A stretch of DNA of 5,816 nt from a bacterium. GTDB lineage: Bacteria > Bacillota_I > Bacilli_A > Mycoplasmatales > Mycoplasmoidaceae. The notes below the pieces were generated by a model that saw nothing but the letters and a program-made list of their open reading frames with translations, was not told where the DNA came from and searched no databases. The position numbers were made by a program, and so were the translations under genes. Location of the stretch: assembly GCA_017633835.1 (NCBI GenBank), contig JAGBOP010000044.1, forward strand, positions 1 to 5,816, read 5' to 3'. Positions 1 to 5,816 of the stretch are shown here, one piece after another (the stretch's first letter is position 1; each line of letters starts with the position of its first letter).

Positions 1-192
1 AAAATTATTTGAAACGTGATAATCTGCTTCCCAAATGGAATCAGGTTTTACTTTATTATTTACAACGTATACAACGTTTCATGTACCGTTAATATTAATT
101 GGATTCTTCCGGAAATTTTTAAACAATAGCGGTTCTTCAAAGTAGTTGTACTTGGAATCCGTTTTTTCTTTCGAATCTTTGTTATCTTCCAT
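1..192 (-). CDS. Unrecognised protein, N-terminal 64 residues (runs off left edge)
   Basis: An open frame runs from ATG at 192 to the window edge without UAA or UAG, with UGA read as Trp at residue 38 and UGG as Trp at residue 54. The start is supported by TAGGT at 203-199, six bases upstream, and by an in-frame change from non-coding AT-rich sequence to coding composition. The first 20 residues (MEDNKDSKEKTDSKYNYFEE) are charged and hydrophilic, with no signal peptide or membrane segment. From about residue 21 the sequence looks like a folded domain (PLLFKNFRKNP, then NVVYVVNN). I do not recognise the family and assign no function. It lies 93 bp downstream of the 147-residue gene on the same strand, so it may be a third member of the helicase operon or a separate unit if the hairpin at 253-281 terminates. 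I am fairly sure it is a real gene. Confidence 0.75.
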
Positions 193-198
193 GATGCT

Positions 199-203
199 AC
201 CTA
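199..203 (-). promoter_or_regulatory. Ribosome binding site (TAGGT) for the left-edge gene
   Basis: TAGGT on the minus strand sits six bases before the ATG at 192. It is a weak Shine-Dalgarno match but well spaced, and it supports that ATG as the start of the partial gene. Confidence 0.5.
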
Positions 204-252
204 ATATTTTTCTTAATAAATATAAATAAGTAATATATGTATATTTTAGAAC

Positions 253-281
253 AAAAACTATGCATTTTATATAAGAAATGC
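253..281 (-). terminator. Weak Rho-independent-type terminator after the 147-residue gene
   Basis: On the minus strand a six-base-pair stem, GCATTT (281-276) with AAATGC (267-262), encloses an eight-base loop and is followed after four bases by TTTTT (257-253). It begins five bases after the TAG stop of the 147-residue gene. The stem has only two G-C pairs, so termination may be partial, with read-through into the gene starting at 192. The position just past a stop codon is what makes the call reasonable; the stem alone could be chance in such AT-rich DNA. Confidence 0.4.
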
Positions 282-285
282 GGTT

Positions 286-729
286 CTAGTTCAATTTTTT
301 GTTATGTTCAGAGTTTTCTTTTGGTTTATCTTTTGGTTCTGTTTGTGGCTTTACATCGTAGTCTTCTGCTCCACCACCAAACATCTTGCCAAAGTCTAAA
401 TCGGAAAAATCAACGTTGAAAATTTTCTTAAAGTTTTGTTGTAATTCCATTAATTTGGATGGGTCATTTTTGAAACTCATAATCATGTCTTTAACCCGCA
501 TGTTAATTACGGCAAAGAATTTTCAGTAGTAAAGTTGCACAATCATTGCTAATGACTTAGGGTCATCAACATTTTCTTCAAGGTAATTAAGGTCATCAAA
601 ACCTAAATTGCGAATTGAATTACGTAATTGACTTGGATTTTTGCTTTCCCGTCAGTTAATTTCAATTTGTTGGATTTCGTTCATTTTTTTAATTAATTCT
701 TCGAACGAAAGATCATTTAAATCATTCAT
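286..729 (-). CDS. Unrecognised 147-residue protein, translationally coupled to the helicase
   Basis: The frame runs from ATG at 729 to TAG at 286-288, with UGA as Trp at residues 26 and 69. Under the standard code only the last 71 residues would be seen. The ATG shares its A with the helicase stop codon (TAATG), and AAAGGA at 746-741 lies eleven bases upstream inside the helicase gene, so translational coupling is likely. Visible features: an acidic, helical N-terminus (MNDLNDLSFEELIKKMNEIQ); a probably helical, partly hydrophobic stretch at residues 62-79 around LYYWKFFAVINMRVKDM; a Gly-rich spot (MFGGG) near residue 118; and a hydrophilic, Lys/Glu/Pro-rich tail over roughly the last 20 residues that is probably disordered. 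There is no signal peptide and no full membrane span. I do not recognise the family. Its tight linkage suggests a role connected with the helicase, but that is inference from position only. Confidence 0.85.
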
Positions 730-3700
730 TATTTGCTATGTCCTTTATTGTTATTTTTATCTCGATCGTGATTTAATCATTCTTTTGCAAATACAGCCAC
801 GTTAATTGGGTTGCGATCTTCAGGAGCTTTTTCCAATAAGTTCTTAATCTTGGAAATAATTTTGTTCCTGTCAACAAATCATTCAAAGTGTTTAATCCGA
901 CAAGTTTGATAACCACGGTCATCAAGGAATAATTGTCGGTCCACATCTTCAATGAGATCTTGGAACGCTGGAAGTTCCTTTCACTTTTCAACAATGATTA
1001 ATAAATCGATTTCTTCTTGTTCTTTATTATAAATAGTAAGAGCAATTTGCTTATTAGAAATATTTAAATTAGGAATAATCTTGTACTTATTTTGGATGTC
1101 ATTAATCTTAATTAATTCACTGTAAATTTCTTTAACAACATCATCATCTACATTTGATAAATCAGTGCTAATGGTTCCTTCGGCATTATCAACTAAATTC
1201 ATGTTTAATTGATCATTCAAACTGCGGGTTTTCTTTTGGGTATCAGCATATTCGATAAACCGCTTGAAAATCAAGGCGTTGTTGTTCTTACTGTTTGTAA
1301 CCGTAATTTGTGTACCCAAAATGGACTTAATGATAATCATTTTCTTGCGGGCTCTAGTAATAGCAACATTTAACCGGTTAGCACCCCCTGCTGTTAGCAA
1401 TGGTCCAAAGTTAGTAGCAATCCGTCCATCTTCATATTTACCATAAGCAACACTAAGAATTACTAAATCCCCTTCATTACCTTGCACGTTTTCAAGGTTG
1501 GTAATGATGATTTGGCCGTGGTCAAGCATGTTTCTTAAACGTTTATCAAACTTACTATATTCATCATTAATTAAACGTTCAATGTAATTAGCTTGTTTGG
1601 CATTAAACGAAACAACCAAGATGCGGTCATAATTCATGTAGTTATTCTTTAATTGTCTAATCACTTCGTGAGCTTCAGTTTCGTTTACCCCATCGTCAAA
1701 GATGCCATCACAATCAATGACTTCGATTGCTTTTTCAAAGCATCCTTGTTTGGTCGCTACTTCCAAACTATCGTTGTAAATATATTTATTACTAAATTCC
1801 ACTAATTCTTTGGAATCACTGCGGTAGTGGTTCCGTAAATTAAAGGATGGTCATCATGCAGATTTAGCTCGTTCTAGTAATGAATCAACTTTATCAAGGT
1901 CATCAATATCATATTCATTATTTTGCACTTGCGACATGAAGAAGGAAGTAGGTCTTAATTGCTTATCATCTCCCGAAACTATCTTAATTTTGGTTCGATA
2001 AACGCATGGATAAGCCCGTTCCACAAACATTTGACTAGCTTCATCAAAAATTCCATAGTCAAATTCATCTTTAGCAAACGGAACTAGCGTTGCCACGTTT
2101 TCTGGTCGGCCGACAAAAATTGGGAAAATGTACCGTAAAATTGGATAATATGTTTTTACAAATTTAGCAACTGAAGGATAATTAGAACTGTTACCAGCGA
2201 TTTTGAAGATATCACTTAGTTTGTGCTTTTCATCATCTTTCAAGCGTGATAAGTTATCACGCATGGTTTCAACCAAACCATTATAGGCTTGTTCTTCGAT
2301 ATCTTTGGCACTTTTTTCTTCTGCTAATTTTAGTTGTTTAATATCATCATCAACAGAAAAACCATGTAATTGGTTAAACCTGGTTTCAATCGTTAAAATC
2401 TTATTTCACAATTCAATAATTTTTAAACGTTGGTATTGGGCTCCATCAATTCGACATGATTTCGACAATTGATCAACGTATTCCATGGCGGGATAATCAA
2501 AAATAAACAATGACTTGTGTAAATATAAATCCCGTAAATATGGTAGGGATAATAAATCGATGTTATCACGCATTTTGATTAATTTATCGCTATCATAAAA
2601 TTCCCGGTTCTTATTTAGTTCTTCAAAGAAATGTAAATTTTCTTTAAAGAATGGTAAATATTGCGATAATTCTTGGATTCCCTTAATGCTTAAAATTTCT
2701 TCATCTTCTAAGAAATCTTGGAAGAATTTAATGATTTTATCCGCTTTATTAGCTAGAACTTTAGTATCTTTAATGGTGAGATAACTGTTATCAATTTGTT
2801 CCTTACTATAAACAATGGTGTTATTTAACACAAATTCTCCCAGCATTACTTTATGGGATTCAAAATCATTAAATTCGTCATTGTTATATCACTTTAAAAA
2901 GCTTTGCAACCGTTCCCGTTGGTCAATAGCAAAATCAAGCAAATTAATGTCTTTAACTAACGTAATTAAATCCGCATATTCCTTAAAGAAATCTTTAACT
3001 TTATTGGCAATTTTTTCAATTTCATCATAGGACTTATTTTGTTGACTATTTTTAACCATGACGTCGTTATAGAAGGTAAGGAATCGTTCCACATCCTTTA
3101 GATAATTGCGTTTTTCCTTTAATGATTTCTTATTAAATTCAACAAATAATTTATCTTGGGCAAATTCTTTTTCGAATTCTTGCACCCCATGGATTATTTC
3201 ATCATTGCGAGGTTTACTAATTAAATATTCTTGGACAAGATCTTTATTGGCATTAATGCGGCTTAATCACCGTTCAAGTTCAGGTTTAATATTTTTTGGA
3301 TCAGGGGTAGTTTCAATAATTTTGTATTTTTTTAGAAATTTAACAAATTCATCCCAGGAAATAAACAAGTCACTTGGAACCATGAAATTAAACTTACTAA
3401 ATTGTTCATCAAATAGTTGTAACAATGACTTCTTATCGCCCTTTTCATCATCGTATTGAGTATTTAGTCAAATTTGAATCAATGAATCACCAAGTTCACG
3501 TTTAATCTTTTCAAAATCAGCATAATCAAAGTCAAAGACCCCATCAGCATATTTTTCCACATTTAAGTGCTTATTGATTAAATTCCGTAAGTCTTCATAT
3601 CATTTTGCGTAATCTGCTAATGGAGTTAAAGTTTCTTGGTTTATGTTTAATGGTGCGATGGCAGTTTTGCCTTTAAACGTGCCTTTTTTACGATCGGACA

Positions 3701-4991
3701 TTCAACTTGAAGTAAGAACATCACCAATTTGGCTAATCTTTTTATAGAAGGATTCTTTATCCTTCATGTCGTAAAGATTTAAACTAAATAACGATAATTT
3801 TTTACCCAAACGTGAGGTAAGAATATCAAGAGCTGCCCGCTTTTCTGATACCAATAACGATGTTTTTCCATTGATTAAAGCATTAAAAATAATATTAGCA
3901 ATAACTTCGGATTTACCGGTTCCAGGTGGTCCATAAATAAGGGTATTTTGACATAAAGCACTATCTAATGCGTATTTTTGATAAATATTTAACCGTTGGT
4001 TAATTTCAAAAATATTGGCTTTATTGTTTAAAACGTCTTCCCGAATGTGCTTATCGGTGATATGCTTATTATTTTCATCGAAAAAGTCATGTTCATCCTT
4101 ATCTTCTTTTGATTCTTCAATAATTTGTTCAAGATCAACTTTTAATGCACCCCCACTTGGTTCAAATAAACCAAGCACGGCACAATCTTGGATTTGTAAA
4201 TCAGTAATGTCCCGCAATTGAACATCAGTCATTTTTTCAAATGGAACTAAATTTTGGGCTAAGGTGTTTAATTTGTAACCAATCACATCTTCAATTTTTT
4301 GGATGATAGTTTGTAAAGTGAATTCAGTACTTTCATCATCGGCAAAATCAAGTCCTTGCTTGTTTTCTTTAATTAAGTTATAAGCTCGCTTAATGGCAAC
4401 TTCTAACTTTTCGTTCCAGACTGGACTTTCATCTAATTTTTTGATAAACAGTTGATTATTTTCATCAACGATTTGGACACTGAATAATAAAATTGGAGCT
4501 CGAAGGGGTACGGGTAAACCAGTTCCACTATTTAATTTTCCGGTTAAAAAACCATAGGCAAAATAAAGGGGTCAAACCCCTTCATCTTCATCATATGATT
4601 TTGCAGTTCGGTTCAATTGCAAAAATTGTTGTTTTTTGTTATTGCATAACCGAATAATATCAGGCAAATATTGCTTACTGTATTTTTCAAAATCAGTCGT
4701 TAAATTTGCCACCTTTTTTTCGTTTAATTCAATGCAGTTATCTTGTAAAATTTTTAGGTATTCTTCCGGATTAGCTGCACTCTTTAAACTCTTTTCAATT
4801 GTGTTTAAATTATCAGCACTTTGAATTAACAATTTATTGGTTTCACCACTAATAAATTGTTTTAAATTTTCATCACTTACAACCTTATACAAGTCATAGT
4901 GTTTATTAGTAATTAAGCTAGTTTTAGTACAACTATCGTTATTGTTAGTATAGATCAAACGCATTAAGCGTTCTTCTAATGCTTTCTTCAT
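729..4991 (-). CDS. Large superfamily 1 (UPF1/DNA2-like) helicase with Vsr-like C-terminal region, 1420 residues
   Basis: This is one intact frame from ATG at 4991 to TAA at 729-731, with about 12 UGA and 2 UGG tryptophans and no UAA or UAG inside. Domains in order: a DUF4011-like N-terminal part (residues 1 to about 250, including GVWPLYFAYGFLTGKL from 138 and RAPILLF from 164); a Q-motif-like stretch, LNIYQKYALDSAL, near 335-347; Walker A GPPGTGKS at 354-361; motif Ia LLVSEKRAALDIL near 379-391; a long, charged, mostly helical insert to about 950; motif II FDEAS (D983, E984); motif III GDDKQLRPT near 1007-1015; motif IV LRNHYRS at 1052-1058; motif V VQGNEGD at 1169-1175; and motif VI RLNVAITRAR at 1206-1215. 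All ATPase motifs look intact, so ATP-driven nucleic acid translocation or unwinding is expected in the cytosol; the substrate is unknown. Residues from about 1285 resemble a degenerate Vsr/MTES_1575 nuclease fold. The ATG at 4991 is preferred over TTG at 5015 because AGGA lies six bases before it. M. genitalium MG140 and M. pneumoniae MPN153 may be relatives (recalled, untested). Confidence 0.93.
741..746 (-). promoter_or_regulatory. Ribosome binding site (AAAGGA) inside helicase end, for the 147-residue gene
   Basis: AAAGGA at 746-741 lies within the last codons of the helicase gene, eleven bases before the ATG at 729. The spacing is slightly long, which fits re-initiation by ribosomes finishing the helicase rather than strong independent loading. 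It decides the start of the downstream gene. Confidence 0.55.
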
Positions 4992-4997
4992 ATATTT

Positions 4998-5001
4998 TCC
5001 T
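4998..5001 (-). promoter_or_regulatory. Ribosome binding site (AGGA) deciding the helicase start
   Basis: AGGA at 5001-4998 is six bases upstream of ATG 4991. The alternative in-frame TTG at 5015 has no purine-rich site at a suitable distance, and starting there would put AGGA inside the coding sequence. This favours a protein of 1420 residues. Confidence 0.65.
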
Positions 5002-5031
5002 ACGTAAATTTCCAAAAAAATAGATTATGTG

Positions 5032-5037
5032 ATTATA
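5032..5037 (-). promoter_or_regulatory. Candidate -10 box of the helicase operon promoter
   Basis: TATAAT on the minus strand (5037-5032) is a perfect -10 hexamer that would start transcription near 5025 and give a leader of roughly 35 bases before ATG 4991. The -35 region 17 bases upstream reads TTATAA (5060-5055), a poor match to TTGACA. The element is part of the palindrome ATTATAAT (5032-5039), so it also reads as TATAAT on the plus strand. AT-rich background makes chance matches common, hence the modest confidence. Confidence 0.4.
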
Positions 5038-5055
5038 ATTAGTAATCGTATATTT

Positions 5056-5061
5056 TATAAT
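5056..5061 (+). promoter_or_regulatory. Candidate -10 box for greA
   Basis: TATAAT at 5056-5061 would start transcription near 5068, leaving a leader of about 55 bases before greA. The -35 position (5033-5038) reads TTATAA, weakly matching consensus. An alternative is the TATAAT at 5034-5039, which has TG three bases upstream instead of the canonical two and would give a longer leader. I cannot choose between the two from sequence alone. Confidence 0.4.
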
Positions 5062-5079
5062 TTTATCATAATAAATAAT

Positions 5080-5092
5080 ACGCTTTTAGCGT
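5080..5092 (+). repeat. Short inverted repeat (ACGC-TTTTA-GCGT) in the greA leader
   Basis: A perfect four-base-pair G-C-containing stem with a five-base loop can be extended, after a T-T mismatch, by four A-T pairs (5075-5078 with 5094-5097). It ends about 10-15 bases before the greA ribosome binding site. It is the only GC-containing structure in the divergent intergenic region and could be an operator or a leader hairpin, or nothing. It lacks a following T-run on either strand, so it is not a convincing terminator. Confidence 0.3.
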
Positions 5093-5107
5093 TTTATATA
5101 TAAAAAT

Positions 5108-5112
5108 GAGGG
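5108..5112 (+). promoter_or_regulatory. Ribosome binding site (GAGGG) of greA
   Basis: GAGGG ends ten bases before the ATG at 5123. The match is good and the spacing slightly long. It supports the annotated start, which also agrees with the expected N-terminus of the GreA family. Confidence 0.6.
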
Positions 5113-5122
5113 TATTTTAATA

Positions 5123-5656
5123 ATGGCAGAAAATCAAAAATACATGCTTACTAAAGAAGGAATTGCGGAACTAAAAAAAGAATTAGATGAACTATTAAAT
5201 GTTAAGCGTCCGGAAATTATTAAGCAAATTGCTGAAGCTCGTGCTCAAGGTGACCTTAGTGAAAACGCAGACTATGATGCAGCAAAAGCCCAACAAGGTG
5301 TTATCGAAGGACGGATTGCTGAAATAAATAGCATTTTGCAAAATGCAATCGTAATTGATGAAGTAACAAATGAACAAAATGAAGCAAACAATGCTGAAGA
5401 TTCTGTTCGGGTTGGTAAGGAAGTAAAAGTGAAGGATTTGCGGGCTGATAAAAAAGGCCAAATTCGCACCTATAAAATTGTTGGTACAATTGAAGCTGAT
5501 CCATTTAATAATGCAATCTCTAATGAATCACCAATTGCAAAATCTTTATATGGCCACAAAGCCAAAGAAAAAGTCCAAATTCAAGGAATTGAAAATCCCT
5601 ATTTAGTTGAAATTGTTAGTGTCAGTGAAATTAACGAAAATAAAGATCGAAAATAA
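5123..5656 (+). CDS. greA: Transcription elongation factor GreA (transcript cleavage factor), 177 residues
   Basis: GreA binds RNA polymerase through the secondary channel and stimulates cleavage of backtracked RNA, rescuing stalled complexes. The N-terminal coiled coil covers residues 8 to about 79 (YMLTKEGIAELKKELDELL onward) and carries the tip loop GDLSENADYDAAK at 43-55. Asp44 and Glu47 correspond to the acidic pair (D41 and E44 in E. coli) that helps hold the catalytic magnesium. The C-terminal FKBP-like domain starts near 92 and shows the family signature EADPFNNAISNESPIAKSLYG at about 124-144, followed by VQIQ and YLVEIVSV. At 177 residues it is longer than the usual 155-160; the extra length lies mainly in an Asn/Glu-rich linker (about 82-92), the DKKGQIRTYK region and a charged tail (NENKDRK). 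The usual Gly-Asp after the SP motif is replaced by Ala-Lys-Glu. It contains no tryptophan. It stands alone, divergent from the helicase and upstream of a tRNA that has its own promoter. Confidence 0.97.
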   Translation: MAENQKYMLTKEGIAELKKELDELLNVKRPEIIKQIAEARAQGDLSENADYDAAKAQQGVIEGRIAEINSILQNAIVIDEVTNEQNEANNAEDSVRVGKEVKVKDLRADKKGQIRTYKIVGTIEADPFNNAISNESPIAKSLYGHKAKEKVQIQGIENPYLVEIVSVSEINENKDRK

Positions 5657-5671
5657 TTTTTTTTAAAATAT

Positions 5672-5700
5672 TTGCTATTTTTTAAAAATGAATATATAAT
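5672..5700 (+). promoter_or_regulatory. Promoter of the tRNA-Tyr gene
   Basis: TTGCTA at 5672-5677 (four of six matches to TTGACA) is separated by exactly 17 bases from a perfect TATAAT at 5695-5700. Transcription would start near 5707, about 16 bases before the mature tRNA. This is the best promoter in the window. It lies entirely in the 66-base gap after greA, so the tRNA need not depend on greA transcription. Confidence 0.7.
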
Positions 5701-5722
5701 TCTAACTATAAATTTAATCCGT

Positions 5723-5808
5723 GGACAGGTAGCGAAGCGGCCAAACGCTGCTGACTGTAAATCAGCCACCTTCTGGTTTCGGCGGTTCGAATCCGTCCCT
5801 GTCCACCA
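5723..5808 (+). tRNA. tRNA-Tyr (anticodon GUA), class II, CCA encoded
   Basis: The cloverleaf can be read directly. The acceptor stem GGACAGG (5723-5729) pairs with CCTGTCC (5798-5804), followed by discriminator A (5805) and encoded CCA (5806-5808). The D-stem is GCG (5732-5734) with CGC (5746-5748). The anticodon stem GCTGA (5750-5754) pairs with TCAGC (5762-5766) around the loop CTGTAAA, giving anticodon GTA at 5757-5759. The T-stem GGCGG (5781-5785) pairs with CCGTC (5793-5797), including one G-T, around TTCGAAT. The long variable arm (5767-5780, ACC TTCT GGT) is what bacterial tRNA-Tyr should have, which supports the identity. It decodes UAC and UAU. Confidence 0.97.
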
Positions 5809-5816
5809 TATTGGGG

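Noticed and set aside
193..285. A promoter for the left-edge gene (TTGTTC at 254-249 with downstream AT hexamers)
   Set aside because: No -10 hexamer of acceptable quality lies 16-18 bases downstream of that box; the closest matches are at wrong spacing, and the region is so AT-rich that partial matches are expected.
773..994. A separate minus-strand 73-residue reading frame at the helicase 3' end
   Set aside because: It is in another frame and overlaps the true continuation of the helicase, which after a UGA Trp at 981-983 runs to TAA at 729-731 with good similarity to the Vsr-like domain pattern. It resembles no known protein.
1264..4824. Several plus-strand open frames of 60-117 residues opposite the helicase
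   Set aside because: They are antisense shadows of the long coding frame, with Ser/Leu/Phe-rich composition expected from reversed Lys/Glu/Asn codons, no ribosome binding sites that I could see, and no recognisable motifs.
4992..5015. An eight-residue N-terminal extension of the helicase from TTG at 5015
   Set aside because: The frame is open there, but the AGGA site six bases before ATG 4991 would then be coding, and the TTG lacks a suitable ribosome binding site.
5195..5504. Minus-strand open frames within greA
   Set aside because: They lie opposite a confidently identified greA and mutually overlap in different frames; nothing in them looks like a protein family.
5657..5690. A terminator after greA in the T-rich stretch
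   Set aside because: There are T-runs and A-runs but no stem with G-C pairs; the sequence forms only AT self-complementarity and a TTTTTTAAAA direct repeat, and it overlaps the tRNA promoter.
1..5816. CRISPR arrays, insertion sequences, long repeats or attachment sites
   Set aside because: I saw no spaced direct repeats, transposase motifs or long inverted repeats. The tRNA 3' end is within the window, but no duplicate of it is visible that would suggest an integrated element.

Overview
The window comes from a mollicute (Mycoplasma-like) chromosome. It is very AT-rich, and all three minus-strand genes read through in-frame UGA codons as tryptophan (translation table 4). By my reading the long helicase gene uses UGA for 12 of its 14 tryptophans and UGG for two. 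CGG is used as an arginine codon in several genes, which argues against relatives of M. capricolum, where CGG is reported to be unassigned. I cannot name the species.

Layout. Positions 1-192 (minus) hold the first 64 codons of an unrecognised gene that runs off the left edge. Positions 193-285 are a short gap with a weak terminator-like hairpin and a ribosome binding site. Positions 286-729 (minus) encode an unrecognised 147-residue protein whose ATG overlaps the upstream stop codon (TAATG). Positions 729-4991 (minus) are one uninterrupted 1420-residue superfamily 1 (UPF1/DNA2-like) helicase. Read with the standard code it would look like a string of pseudogene fragments. Positions 4992-5122 are a divergent intergenic region with promoter-like hexamers. 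Positions 5123-5656 (plus) encode the transcript cleavage factor GreA. Positions 5672-5700 hold a good sigma-70-type promoter, followed by a class II tRNA-Tyr(GUA) gene at 5723-5808. The last bases may be the start of another tRNA.

How the parts relate. The helicase and the 147-residue protein form a translationally coupled pair, probably transcribed from the region near 5032-5037 and perhaps ending at the hairpin near 253-281. greA is divergent and has housekeeping work at stalled RNA polymerase. The tRNA has its own promoter. The most interesting object is the helicase: it has a DUF4011-like N-terminal part, a roughly 590-residue stretch between motifs Ia and II, and a C-terminal region resembling Vsr/MTES_1575-type PD-(D/E)XK nuclease domains that seems to have lost at least one catalytic acidic residue. 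Family assignments come from motifs read by eye; no database search was run.
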